DNA of 64,000 nucleotides from contig JAUMIR010000015.1 in the NCBI GenBank assembly GCA_030847615.1, positions 5,659,501-5,723,500 of the forward strand. Direction: 5' to 3'. Below the pieces are notes generated by a model. It was not told the origin of the DNA. It worked only from the letters and a program-made list of their open reading frames with translations, and searched no databases. Within the stretch, counting starts at the first letter, position 1, and the number at the start of each line of letters is the position of its first letter. Shown here piece by piece: positions 10,801 to 20,929 of the stretch. Origin of the DNA: Gambelia wislizenii (Eukaryota > Chordata > Lepidosauria > Squamata > Crotaphytidae). The translations under genes were made by a program, and so were the position numbers.

Positions 10801-11524
10801 ACACATATTCTTTTTTAGTAGTTTTTAAGACCATTTTTAATGGGTTATGATCCGATAGAATTTTTGGTAAAATATCTATATCCTTGATTTTTGTGCACAT
10901 TTCTTTTGCCACCCAGTACATATCGATCCGTGACCAGCTTCTCTGCGCCTCTGAATAAAATGTATATCCTTTTTCCTTATCTTTTTTATAAGGCCAAACA
11001 TCAATTAAGTTTAAATCTTCCAGAATCTCCTTGCAGTTCCCTGGAACGTTGCCATGATGTTTCTTTTGGTCCCCTGATCTATCTCTGGTAGCATCCATGA
11101 CCCCGTTGAAGTCGCCAGTAATGATAATATTCTCACATTCTAGTTTCTCTATATCCTTCTTTAGTTGATCATAGAATTGCTTTTTCTTTTCCAGAGGTGC
11201 ATACAGTGCTATCACCGTAATCTTGTAATCTGTCAGTTTTAATTCCGCACCTACATAATGACCGTTTGTGTCTCTCAGAATCTCTCTTGCCTCAAATTTG
11301 TTTTTTATGTATAAGGCTACTCCTTTTTTCTTGTGTGTATCCAGTGAGTAAAATAATTGTCCCAGCTTCATATTCTTCAAATATTGCCAATCTTGCTCCT
11401 TTATCCTGGTCTCTTGTAATGCTATAATGTCAACATTTTGTTTTTCCAAATAGTAATTCACTCGCTTCCTTTTTTCCGGGGTGTTTAAACCTTTGACATT
11501 CCATGTTAATAGAGACAGCGTCAT
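7816..11524 (-). pseudogene. L1 ORF2 (endonuclease and reverse transcriptase), broken
   Basis: The ATG is at 11522-11524, ten bases after the ORF1 tail. The first 725 codons are open: an APE-type endonuclease (TWNVKGLN, ALQETRI, ITGDFNGVMD, SDHNPL) and the reverse transcriptase (PGPDGFIAEYY, NYRPISLLN, RQGCPLSPLLF, AYADDLLLI). A one-base frameshift occurs near 9370 in a G run, and an in-frame TAG lies at 8734-8736. The C-terminal part shows a Cys/His knuckle (CWKCGKEVGSLHHMWWGC). A SINE cuts into the C-terminus at about 7815. Catalytic residues are preserved, but the protein cannot be made intact. Confidence 0.9.
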
Positions 11525-11534
11525 CTTGTGCAAT

Positions 11535-12634
11535 CTATTCTAGGTCTTCTGGATAGATCTCCTCTTCCTCAGTTTCTTCTTTTTCTTCTTTATCTGAGAC
11601 TTGTTCTAATTCCTCCTTTTCCTCTTGCAATGTGTTTAAGAAGTCCTGTTCAATCCGATCCTCTTCTACTGTCACTTTTTCAACAGATCTTGACTTTGCA
11701 CCCTGTCCCGCTTCTTGATCTTCTTCTTTGTCTTTATCTTTACCTGAATAATTTCTTTCTTTCCCGTCATTTCCCTTTGCTTTTTTCTTCCTTCTCTTCA
11801 AATCATATTCCTTTTCATCTCGATTCATCTTCTCCGGGAACTCTTTAGCTTTCTCCACAGTATTTATTCTATACCTTTTTGGTAATAGCTAAAAGAGATT
11901 CCTTCAGTACGTTCCCATCTATAGTTAATACCTTTACTTAGAAGCCTTTGTGTTAAACATCTGTATTCTTGCCTACGTCTTAGTATTTCAGGTGGTGTAT
12001 CTTTGAAGATCAATACATCATTGTCTTCTATTATTAATCTCTTTGAATAACTTTGTTGTACTATCTCATCTCTTACTGAAGCTTTAGTATATGTAATAAC
12101 TACATCTCTAGGTATCTTCCTCTCTCTAGCAGCCTCAGAGCTTATTCTGAATATTTTATCTGTATATTGCAGTAGAAGCTCCTCTGGCATTTCCATGAAT
12201 TGGGCTAGCGGAGGAATTATCCTCTCGAACAAATTTTCTTTTAGCTTTTCTGAAATTCCTCTTAGCTTAATACATTTTTCACGGTATCTTATTTCTTGAA
12301 TCAAATTTAGTCTTTTTTCCTTCTCCTGTTCCACCATCAGACTTTCAGATTGTTTCTCCAATATTTGCGTTTTACTTTTAACCTCCTCTAAATCAGTTTT
12401 CATCTCCTTCATCTCTGCTGAGAGTTTATCTAGTCATTTACCCAATCTCTCAATGTCTGTTTTCAATTCTTTTTTCATGTTTTTAAACTCTTCCTTCATT
12501 TCTTGTTTAAATTCCCTCGGCTCCTGTAAGATCTGAGCATTCACATCAACCTGTTTTGGCATTTCAATGGATCCTCTTCTAGTCAAAGTAGTCTGCGATG
12601 TTGTATATGCCCTGGATCTAATTCCTGATGCCAT
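11535..12634 (-). pseudogene. L1 ORF1 (RNA-binding coiled-coil protein), broken
   Basis: The ATG is at 12632-12634. The frame encodes a Glu/Lys-rich coiled coil, then a region like the L1 ORF1p RNA-recognition and C-terminal domains (YREKCIKLRGI, then IPRDVVITYTKASVRDEI and RRRQEYRCLTQRLLSKGI). An in-frame TGA lies at 12434-12436 inside the coiled coil. A one-base frameshift follows near 11870, after which the third frame gives a highly charged C-terminal tail (Lys/Glu repeats) to about 11535. In L1 this protein packages the element RNA in the cytoplasm. Confidence 0.85.
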
Positions 12635-12847
12635 TATTTCTTTTCCACTTCTTTCCCCCTTATACAATATATTTATTCTTCACCGTTTATATTCCCTTTT
12701 CTTGGTAATCTCTCTATTCTCTAATTTTTGATTGCACTTTCTTGACAAATTATCAACTATCAATTGAAACATGCGCAGAACTGTGCTGCTCTGAAACGGC
12801 TACACTGAACTGGCCGTGCTGACCAGCTGCACTGAAATGTCCTAGAC

Positions 12848-12990
12848 TCATCCTAAGGTCTTCCTGGCAAGATTTGTTCAGAGTGGGTTTGCCATGGCTT
12901 TCCTCTTAGGCTGAGAGAGTCTGACTTGCCCAAGGTGGCAAGTCCCTGAGTAGGGACTTAAACTCTGGTCTCCTTGAGTCCTAGGCTGCT
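12848..12990 (-). mobile_element. Sauria-type SINE, main part, continuation of 6744-6788
   Basis: The segment runs from CCTAAGGTCTTCCTGGCAAG through GGCTGAGAGAGTCTGACTTG to the head-side CTCTGGTCTCCTTGAGTCC. It lacks its 3' end, which is found at 6744-6788 in the same orientation. Confidence 0.65.
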
Positions 12991-13206
12991 GACATACTGC
13001 AAAAATAATGCAGTTTGATGCCACTTTAACTATCATGCCTCCATTTTATGGAATCCTGGGATTTGTAGTTTGTTGTGGCATCAGAGCTAAATATCAGAAG
13101 GCTAAATATCTCACAAAACTACAAAGCCCAGAATTCCATAGCATGGAGCCATGGCATTAAAACACTGTCAAACTGCATTACTTCTGCAGTGTGCCAGCAG
13201 CCCTAG
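12981..13206. mobile_element. Palindromic nonautonomous DNA element
   Basis: The ends CTAGGCTGCTGACATACTGC and GCAGTGTGCCAGCAGCCCTAG are inverted, as are the sub-terminal AATAATGCAGTTTGA and TCAAACTGCATTA. The interior has a GGGATTTGTAGTTT block and its inverse. It is hAT-like in style, but the superfamily is inferred. Confidence 0.7.
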
Positions 13207-13283
13207 TTCATCACTCAAACCATTAACTTCTTATGCACGACTGGTTATCGTGCCTCATATTAGAAACCAGGCCTCACACTATA

Positions 13284-13507
13284 CAGTTGTCCCTCCATAT
13301 CCATGGATTTGGTACTCATGGATTTGGTATTCATTGAAAATATTATTTAAAAGATAATAATCCAAAATGCAAACTTGATTTTGTCATCTTATATAAGGGA
13401 CACCATTTTGCTATGCCGTTGCATATAATGGGACTTGAGCATTCATGGATTTGGGTATCCACGGGAGGTCCCGGAACCAAACTCCAGTGAATATGATGGG
13501 GCAACTG
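13284..13507. mobile_element. Tigger/pogo-like nonautonomous element, copy 2
   Basis: The ends are CAGTTGTCCCTCC and GGGGCAACTG with TA on both sides, the target duplication of Tc1/mariner-pogo elements. The 224-base body matches copies 1, 3 and 4. Confidence 0.8.
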
Positions 13508-14095
13508 TAAACTACTTAGGCTCCAAACAGCAATTCAGCCCTCAAACTTCACACTACCTGTGCTTCCAGGTCTTAAACTACAAACCAGCCCTCACACTGC
13601 AAACTTTGTTGTTCTGTGCCTTCAAGTTGACACTGACTTCTGTCCATTTCCGGGCACATTTCAAAGGTTGCGACCTACAAAGCCCTATACAGCACATGGT
13701 CAAATTATTTAAAGGACCATATTCTTCCAGGCACGTCTGCTCCCTGCTTTAAGATGCTTCTGGGGAGGTCGTCTCCCTGGCCCACCACCCTCACAGGTAC
13801 ATCTGGTGGCAGTACGCATGGCGGAGTTTCTCAGTCCCTGCCCCCGGGCTCTGCAATGCCCATCCCAGACAGGTTAGATTGGCACGCTCCTTGCTTACTC
13901 TCTTTCTGCAGAACAGGTAAATATCTATATATATAATTCTCTTGGGTATGTTGCTATTTCCAGTGTGCTGATTAGCCACTTAGGAAACTTACCAACCAAT
14001 CAAAGCTCTCCCTTGGGCAGTCAATCAGCACACTGGGGGCAGAAACATGAAGTTTTAGTCTTTTCTAAACATGGCAGCAGGGAGAGGGGATTTCC
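13508..14095. other. Unassigned intergenic DNA
   Basis: There is no supported gene. Between about 13520 and 13620 a simple AAACTACAA/CTCACACT pattern recurs, which also appears in reverse near 50.0-50.1 kb. Confidence 0.4.
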
Positions 14096-14099
14096 ATTG

Positions 14100-14665
14100 T
14101 TCCAGGCATGGTGGGTGTTAGTAGCATGGGGGGATGTAGTGTGGTGTGTGCGGGTGGCATGTGCCTCTGGCATGGGGGTGGTGGCACGGGGGGCGGCATG
14201 TGCCTGCGGGGCTCAGGGTGGTGGTGCAGGGGGGGTCGGTGGGTGCCTGTGGAGCATGGGGAGGGCACAAGGGAGCTGGGTGGGGGTGGCGTGTATCTCT
14301 GGGGTGCAGGGAGGGCACGGGGGCGGAATGTGGGGGATAGGGTGTGCCTCCAGGGCGCAGGGAGGATGGGGGGGGGGCAGCATGTGCCTGTAGGGTGTGG
14401 GGAGGGTGCAGGGGTGGCACGGGGGAGGTATATGTCTGCGGGGGGTGGCATGGGGGTGGGGTGTGCCTGCAGGGAGGGCACGGGGGGCCATGGGAGGGCA
14501 GGGTGTTCCTCTGGGGCATGGGGAGGGCATGAGGGGAGGTATGGGGGGGTAGGTGTGTGCTTCCGGGGTACGGGAAGGGTGTGTTGGCGGCACGGGGGGT
14601 GGCATGGCGAGGCGCCATGTACCTGTGGGGCATGGGTAGGGCGTGGGGGTGGCACAGGCTGGTGG
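14100..14665 (+). repeat. G-rich minisatellite
   Basis: About 560 bases are built from imperfect 35-65 base units of the form GTGCCTGTGGGGCATGGGGA followed by GGGCACGGGGG variants. Many runs of three or more G give strong G-quadruplex potential on the plus strand. Open frames here are Gly-rich or Pro-rich by-products. Confidence 0.85.
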
Positions 14666-14754
14666 TGTTTGTTACACCAGGTATAGTTAGTTGGTTTTTT
14701 ATTTCAACAGGTCTTGGAAGACTGATTGCTCAAAGCAAAAGGCCTTGCGTAATG

Positions 14755-15427
14755 TGCTAGAACGTGTCTGTGGGAGGGTGACCAGGATGGTGGAAGGTCT
14801 GCAAGCCATCATGGCCTATGAAGAGCGGCTTAGGGAGCTGGGCAAGTTTAGCCTGGGGAAGAGAAGGTGAAGAGGGGACATGATAGCCATGTTTAAATAT
14901 TTGAAGGGATAGAATCATAGAATCATAGAATTGCAGAGTTGGAAGAGACCATGAGGGCCATCCAGTCCAACCCCCTGCCATGCAGGAAATCACAATCAAA
15001 GCATCCCCGACAGATGGCCATCCAGCCTCTGTTCAAAGACCTCCAAGGAAGGAGACCCCACCACGCTCCAAGGGAGTGTGTTCCTCTGCCGAACAGCTCT
15101 TACTATCAAAAAGTTCCTCCTGCCATACTGAAGATGGGGCAAGCTTGTTTTCTGCTGCTCCAGAGACTAGGACATTGAGCAATGGGTTCAAACTACAGGA
15201 AAAGAGATTCCACCTAAACATTAGGAAGAACGTCCTGACAGTAAGAGCTGTTCAGAAGTGGAATGTGCTGCTGCCTGCGATTGTAGGCGGAGTCTCTTTC
15301 TTTGGAGGTTTTTAAGCAGAGGCTGGATGGCTATCCTGCCGGGAATGATTTGATAGTGTCTTCCTGCATGGCCGAATGGGATCGGACTGCATGGCTCTTG
15401 TGGTCTTTTCCAACTCTATGATTCTAT
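14755..15427 (+). mobile_element. CR1 LINE 3' end, interrupted by another CR1
   Basis: The plus strand reads the CR1 C-terminus (GGCTTAGGGAGCTGGGCAAG, then ATTTGAAGGGAT), breaks at 14910, resumes near 15122 (ATACTGAAGATGGGGCAAGC) and ends with AACTCTATGATTCTATG at 15411-15428. Between these lies an opposite-strand CR1 3' end. Confidence 0.88.
14911..15121 (-). mobile_element. CR1 3'-end fragment nested in the plus-strand CR1
   Basis: It begins with the reverse CR1 tail (AGAATCATAGAATCATAGAA), runs through the typical CCATCCAGTCCAACCCCCTG and stops in the middle of the ORF end near 15121, where the host CR1 resumes. Confidence 0.88.
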
Positions 15428-15742
15428 GGACTTTTTCGGATGCAGAAAAATAACGCAAGCAGCCTCGTATGACGCTCGCCCCTGCAACCTTTCATATGAC
15501 GCTCGCCCCTGCCGGTACTGTTACGGTACTGCGGGGAGAGTTGAGCATCATATTTCGTCATTTTTTACTCACGAAAGTTGATCGTGAGTAAAAAACGACA
15601 AAATATGACACTCAACTCTCCCTGCGGTACCGCAACAGTACCGGCAGGGGCGAGCGTCATACGAAAGGAACGCTTTGCAGCGCAGCAGCCTCGCAAGCTG
15701 ACAAGGCTGCTTGCGTTACTTTCTTTGCGTCCGAAAAAGTCC
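15428..15742. mobile_element. 315-base palindromic DNA element
   Basis: Both halves are inverted copies: GGACTTTTTCGGATGCAGAA at the left end pairs with the right end TTCTTTGCGTCCGAAAAAGTCC. Inner arms include the TATGACGCTCGCCCCTGC block, GGTACTG.TACGGTAC, GAGAGTTGAG and TTTTTTACTCACGA. A TAT triplet flanks both ends. It sits exactly in the CR1 tail. CpG content is high and the arms are well matched, so it is probably young. Confidence 0.85.
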
Positions 15743-15797
15743 TATGATTGTCTATTTGCTGTTTTCTTTTTCATGGTGTATGTTTTTAGAGGTTTTA

Positions 15798-16091
15798 GGG
15801 GCTTACTGCACACCAAAGTAAAGCAGCAGTGCAGCAGGAAGGTTTCTGTCTTCCATACTGCCTCACTACACGACATTGTCATTCTCCTGTCCCAGTGCCA
15901 TGGGAGACCGAGATAAAACCGCATCTTTTTGCTAACTGGAAAAACCTGTTAGCAAAAAGACATGGTTTTACCTTGGTCTCCCACAGGACAAGAACAGCAG
16001 AACACCAGAAGAATGATAACATAAGGCAGCAAAAAAGACGGAACCTTCCTGTTGCACTGCCGTTTTACTTTGGTGTGTAGTAAGCCCTATA
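15798..16091. mobile_element. Palindromic DNA element, second family, copy 1
   Basis: The ends GGGGCTTACTGCACACCAAA and TTTGGTGTGTAGTAAGCCC are inverted. The centre is a hairpin with CTTTTTGCTAAC and GTTAGCAAAAAG arms around a short loop. TA bases flank both ends. The copy at 20226-20453 shares the centre and right arm. Confidence 0.8.
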
Positions 16092-16217
16092 GTTTTTGGC
16101 TAGTTTAATTGCATATTTAATTTTTATCTATGTTTGCTTTAACTATTGTAAGCTCAATTGAGTCCCAAACTAGGGAAAAGGTGGGATGTGAAATAATAAT
16201 AATAATAATAATAATAC
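16092..16217 (+). mobile_element. LINE 3'-end fragment with (AAT)n tail
   Basis: TTGTAAGCTCAATTGAGTCC followed by GGTGGGATGTGAAATAATAA and an AAT repeat is the pattern of an L2-like 3' end. It also contains the boundary with the next LINE piece. Confidence 0.5.
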
Positions 16218-16912
16218 CATCCTTCCTTCTAAACCTGGGTTATGACACAGCCTTGAAAACGGTTAAACAAAGACTTCAGGACATTACCTTTTGTAATTTG
16301 CGGGCTAAATCCTTTCTGTCATGCTCACCTAGTGCATTGCATATACCATATTCAAGTTCATTTGCTCTGGCTGATTATATAAAGAACTTGACTGTACCAA
16401 TCTATCACATATTATTTACGAAGGTCAGATGTAATGTTTTTCCCTCAGCAATGTTGTATGGTAGATATGCGGGGCTGCCATTTGCATCAAGGCTCTGTCC
16501 AAGTGGGTTGCAGGAGGTGGAAACCATGTCTCATATCTTACTGTCTGTGTCCTTCATTCTCAGAGCCGTAAACAACTGATTTCTCCCTTGCTATGCCATC
16601 TACCTTGGCCATTCGGAGAGGTTCTATGTCAAATTCTTACTAGAGGATAAATATTACCTAATATTACCTTGTCAGTTGCTAAGTTCTTATCTGTGGTCAT
16701 TAAGACCAGTGAGAGGGAAAATAGATGAGCTAGATGAGCTCCAAAAAGTCTATCAATAAGTATCCTAATTTTATTGGTTTGTATTATGGTTTTATCTATT
16801 AATGTACATCATGTCTGTTATTTGATGGGTCTATGGACTATATGAATAAATTGATTGATTGACTATATGAATAAATTGACTGATATAATAATAATAATAA
16901 TAATAATAACAA
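16218..16912 (+). mobile_element. Non-LTR LINE fragment with a C-terminal RLCP..G region
   Basis: The plus frame to 16579 encodes MLYGRYAGLPFASRLCPSG then LQEVETMSHILLSVSF. This resembles the Cys-containing C-terminal part of a LINE polyprotein that I recall from reptile genomes. Stops follow. The fragment ends with TATGAATAAATTGA repeats and an (AAT)n tail at 16886-16912. I cannot name the clade. Confidence 0.5.
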
Positions 16913-18074
16913 CAATAAATATTAGTTGTAATAGTCTTTCACCATCCCTCCTGGGGATTGGGAGCCCATCATATCTGGAGGGTACTGGTAGGGAAGGATG
17001 AAAAATGTCCATATTCCAACATTCAGATTTCTTCATACTTACAAAAGGGAAAAAACCTATGAGCCAAAAATTCTGAATGCAGAAAAGCCAGAACTAAGAA
17101 ATATCTTCATCCAGACCCAGAGGTTTGAGTGCTGAACTCTTTAACAGCCTAGGTTGGACTTCCTGTTTATTCACCAGGCTTGTACTGAAACAGGGTTGCC
17201 ACTGTTTTTTTTCCAGAGAGGCTCCTCATCTTTAACACCCCTCAGGCAGTTGGGCCAACAGCCAAGAATATCTGATGGTTCCCACATTACTGAATCTGCT
17301 TGAGTTTTAGTCTGAACTTTAAAGAAGCAAAATGCCAAACATATTTGGGAGGTGGGAAGTAGGTTCAGGCCCTTGGATATGTTGGAAGTGCAGAGATATA
17401 GTTCTGTTAAAAGTGCAGAGTAAAATGCAGAGTGAATTTACTGCCCTCCTCCTCCTCCTCCTCCAACCCCAGCCACCACTGTTTTAGTCCTACCTAGCAG
17501 TGCTCTTGTGTTTTCAGGAGCCACCCACATTCCCGGGAAGACCCACTCACTTTGAAATGAAGACCTGTGTCAGCTCCGGTTCATCCGTTTGGTGTTTGCG
17601 CGGATGCCATTCAAACAGATGGGCTCCGGTCGTTTATAAAGACACTGCACCAGAGAGAAAGTATAATTTATATTTGCTCAACAAGAATGAGCCCATCTGC
17701 AGGAGGGTGCAACCCTTTTCTCAAGTTAGTCATCTGAAGTCACTTGATCTCTACTTTTTTTCCTACACCTATCCTTTGCTGGGGGGGGGGAGGAACCCCA
17801 GCTTAATTCAGGTGGAATGTACAGAGCGGTGAATCACCATTTATGTAATTAGATCCTCATTAAAGGTGGCATTTAGCTCAAGGATCACATTTTATCTCTT
17901 CGATGGAGTCAAAAGGCCTAAAACAGAACTGATTGTGATGTTTCCATCCCTTTAAAAAACGTGAAATACATTGCAAAACCAGCATGGGAGGTGAAACATT
18001 TGGTGTGAACTTTTTATTTACAGTATTTATCTAAATATTTATATCCCACTCTGTATCTAACATAATCAGTTTAA
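16913..18074. other. Unassigned intergenic DNA
   Basis: No exon or known repeat is supported. A 110-codon open frame at 17500-17832 has no recognisable domain and no flanking splice or promoter evidence. A (TCC)n run lies near 17448-17463. Confidence 0.4.
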
Positions 18075-18440
18075 AACAGGAGTGGGCATATATGCTGCTG
18101 GAGCTGTTTTTGTAGCTCACAGGGGGTCAGTTTTTCCCCCCAAATCTCAAATCCCCAAAATACAAACAAACAAATAAATAAATATTAATAAAATAAAAAT
18201 TAAAATAATTTTTTTTGCCCCCAAATCCCCACAAAGGATGTAGGGGGCATTATTCCACATATTTAGCTCCCTCAGCCATTTTAGGGCTAGGAGAGTCCTT
18301 TAAAAAAAAAGGAAGTGAACAGGAAGTGACCTAAGCCTAAAATGGGCTGAGAGACCTAAAACAATGGGGAGAAAAATGCTCCCCACCGTATCCCATGAGG
18401 GAATGGGAAAAAATTAATTATTATTTTTTGTGGAGGTACA
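18075..18440. mobile_element. hAT-like nonautonomous element, AGGAAGTG family, copy 1
   Basis: It starts with AGGAGTGGGC and carries the core AAAAAAGGAAGTGAACAGGA, AGTGACCTAAGCCTAAAATG. The same core and order occur near 51.2 and 59.7 kb. hAT membership is inferred from the CAGGGGTGGG-like end. Confidence 0.45.
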
Positions 18441-19527
18441 CTGGAGGATAAAACCTATTTTTTTCTATAAATTCAATATTTTTTTAATATTCTTTCCTCC
18501 TTGCTCATAAAAGGGATATAAATGCACATGTACATGGGTATGAAGCCAGTTGACCTGAAGAACTGTGCTGGACAGTCACAATATTCCAGTGACTTCTTCT
18601 GCTTCCAGGATGACCACACCATTCTCTGTCCAAATCTGGAAGACAGGAAGGAGAAAATGAAAAGCGTTCAGCAGATTCACTCTGTTATGGAGACAAAGAG
18701 GTGGACACTACCTAAGAAAACAGCACTTCAGTCCAGATTTCTTCAGAAGCTGTACATCCTTGACTTGGAAGAAATTGGCAATACTTCTGAAGTCACATTC
18801 AGTATAGATTTTCCTTGGCCAGGGGAAGGCACTCTGCATATGCTCAGAGGCCTTCTCATTCTCATTTTGCTTGAGTGGGCTTTAAGCATCCTTATCAAAA
18901 AGCACATCAAGAGTGACCAATACCTTTGTGGTAACTCAGTTGCTGGAATGCCTTCCCCTTGGGTGCCCAATTGATACTGATTTTGGTCTTGTTTTGGTTA
19001 AAATTTAGCTTTTGACTTTTGGGGCCCAGTGACCATAACTTGGTCTTGACCTGTTGCATTAGGGATTGCTGTAAATTGTTGTCTCTTGTTGAATTGTTTT
19101 ACATTGTTTTAAATTATTCTATTTTTTCAAAAATTACATTAAACATTAATGTTTAAATTTTAAAATGTAAAAATATGTTTTAATTTTCATTTTTTTGATA
19201 ATTTTTAAAAATTAAGTTTGAAATTTACATTTACATTTATAAAGGGCATAAAATTGCGTAAAGTTGTTTTTATTGTGTGTACCATGTCCAAAGATCTCCA
19301 AATGTGGGGCAGGATATAAATATTATAAATAAATGAAAATATCAACCTATACCACAGTCTACAATTCATAGCACCAAATATGTAGCTACACTGTAGAAAT
19401 GAAATTAAACAAAATCTTGCTAGTGAATCACAGAGATACACATCCAGGCAAAAGTGTACTGTATCAAGTTCTCCTGTTTTGCTCCAGCACTTCCTAGCAG
19501 TGTCCTGATGAGCACTGGGGAGCATTC
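18441..19527. other. Unassigned intergenic DNA, AT-rich
   Basis: A 150-codon open frame at 18522-18974 is the longest but shows no domain I know. Its end (about 18880-19130) has the look of a decayed LINE 3' region. A TATAAATAAATG tail occurs near 19317-19335. Confidence 0.4.
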
Positions 19528-20225
19528 ATAAAATCATAGTATCATAGAGTTGGAGGAGACCACAAGGGCCATCTAGTCCAACCCCATTCTGCCATGCAGG
19601 AACACACAATCAAATAACTCCTGACAGATGGCCATCTAGCCTCTGCTTAAAAACCTCCAAAGAAGGAGACTCCACCACACTCCCAGACAGTGTATTCCAC
19701 TTCCGAACAGTTCTTACTGTCAGGAAGTTCTTCCTAATTTAGGTGGAAACTCTTTTCCTGTAGTTTGAACCCATTGCTCCGTGTCCTAGTCTCTGGAGCA
19801 GCAGAAAACAAGCTTGCTCCATCCTCAGTATGACATCCCTTCAAATATTGAAACATGGCTCTCATTTCCCCTCTCAACCTTCTCTTCTCCAGGCTAAACA
19901 TACCCAGCTCCCTAAGCCACTCCTCATAGGGCATACAACAGCACCCCTGTATCCACTGATTCATTATCCACTGATTCAATTATCCACAGGACACAAAAAA
20001 GCACACCTACCATAGAGCCTTCCTAGAAAATGTGTCCTCTCTAGCCATTTTCTAGGTAGTTTAAACTGGAGGTCCCATTATTTTCAATGACGTTCACTAT
20101 TATCCATGTTTTTTTTAATCCACGGGCTCCCCAGAACCAATCCCCAGCAGATATGGGGGTCCTATTGTGATGACTTCCAGACCTCTCACCATTTTGGTCA
20201 CCCTCCTCTGGACATGTTCCAGACG
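19528..20225 (-). mobile_element. CR1 LINE 3' end, split by a Tigger-like element
   Basis: It opens with the reverse tail ATCATAGTATCATAGAGTTG and runs through CCATCTAGTCCAACCCCATT and the ORF C-terminus to CACTCCTCATAGGGCAT at 19934. It resumes after the insertion at 20168 with GATGACTTCCAGACCTCTCA. Confidence 0.87.
19936..20167. mobile_element. Tigger-like nonautonomous element, second subfamily, copy 1
   Basis: The left end is AACAGCACCCCTGTATCCAC and the right end AGATATGGGGGTCCTATTG, imperfect inverted repeats. The CCCAGAACCAATCCCCAGCA motif beside the right end is shared with copy 2 near 23.2 kb. It interrupts the CR1 at this point. Confidence 0.7.
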
Positions 20226-20453
20226 TCATCATTCGTTTGTTCCAGTCCCATGGGGGACCAATTTAAAACTGTGTCTTTTTGCTAACTAGAAAAACCTGTT
20301 AGCAAAAAGACGTGGTTTTACCTTAGTCCCTCATGGGACCAGAATGAAAGAATGCTGGAAGAATGACAACATCACACGGTAAGGCAGCACAGAAGACAGG
20401 ACCTTCCTGCTACACTGCCGCATTTCTCTGGAGTGGAGTAAGCCCCAAAATGG
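20226..20453. mobile_element. Palindromic DNA element, second family, copy 2 (left end truncated)
   Basis: The TCCCATGGGGGACCAATTTA block, the CTTTTTGCTAAC hairpin centre, the GAAAGAATGCTGGAAGAATG block and the right end GGAGTGGAGTAAGCCCC match copy 1. The outer left arm is missing. Confidence 0.72.
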
Positions 20454-20699
20454 ACTGCTGGAACACTTTGCTTCCAAAGGCTCTAGATAGGACCAAAGCT
20501 TCCAGAGGTTGCAGTGGATGTTGCTCTAATTCATGTTGGTTCGCCTCCCCCCCGCCTTAAATATCCAATTGACATTTCCTTTGTGCTGGGCCTGCTCTCT
20601 GTCACATTTGGAGATCCAGCAGTTCAGAAATCCAGGCTTCAGAGTTAATTCAGCAAACCTTTTAATACAGAAATGGCAGCAAAAAGATCATCCATGGAT

Positions 20700-20852
20700 T
20701 TTGTTGTCAAGACTGAGCAGTCCTCATGAGCATATTGGGCTGAGAGAGTGTGACTTCCCCAAGGGTTTCCATGGTTAAGTGGGGATGCGAAACCTGGTGT
20801 CTTGGAGTCCTGGTCCAGCACTGAAACCACCACACCATGCTGGCTCTCTGTA
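20700..20852 (-). mobile_element. Sauria-type SINE fragment
   Basis: GGGCTGAGAGAGTGTGACTT, then GGTTTCCATGGTTAAGTGGG and the head-side CACCACACCATGCTGGCTCT, are the reverse of the SINE head and middle. Confidence 0.75.
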
Positions 20853-20929
20853 GAGAATTGCTAGGTGAGAATTCTATTCTGAACGAATGAAATTATCGAT
20901 CTGTCCTGCCCGAGAGATTTAATTTGATT

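Larger units (their letters stand above)
7096..12720 (-). mobile_element. L1 LINE, nearly full length, with broken ORF1 and ORF2
   Basis: Reading the minus strand from about 12720, a short 5' region leads to ORF1 (12634 to about 11535), ORF2 (11524 to about 7800) and an AT-rich 3' part ending at a T-run near 7094 (poly-A on the element strand). A tRNA SINE interrupts it at 7555-7815. The element carries two in-frame stops and two frameshifts that I can place, so it is dead but not old. Confidence 0.88.
6808..12839. mobile_element. DNA element with inverted arms, split by an L1
   Basis: The left arm 6808-6925 and the right arm 12725-12839 are inverted copies of each other. Shared pieces include ATTTCAGT, the CGGCC.GTTCAGTGT block, GCACAGTTCTG versus GCAGTTCTG, TCAATTGAT and AAGTGCAATCAAAA. 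The arms sit inside a Sauria SINE and surround the L1. The original element was therefore several hundred bases long before the L1 landed. I cannot assign its superfamily. Confidence 0.6.

Noticed and set aside
11528..11848. Leu-rich plus-strand frame of 106 codons
   Set aside because: It is the antisense of the charged tail of L1 ORF1.
14065..14686. Long Pro-rich and Gly-rich open frames (up to about 196 codons)
   Set aside because: They come from the G-rich minisatellite, in several frames on both strands at once, with no promoter, splice or domain evidence.
17500..17832. 110-codon plus-strand frame
   Set aside because: No domain or context; length is within chance expectation for this base composition.
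18522..18974. 150-codon plus-strand frame with a hydrophobic segment
   Set aside because: No recognised domain, no splice signals, and its 3' part resembles a decayed LINE end. Not enough to call a gene.
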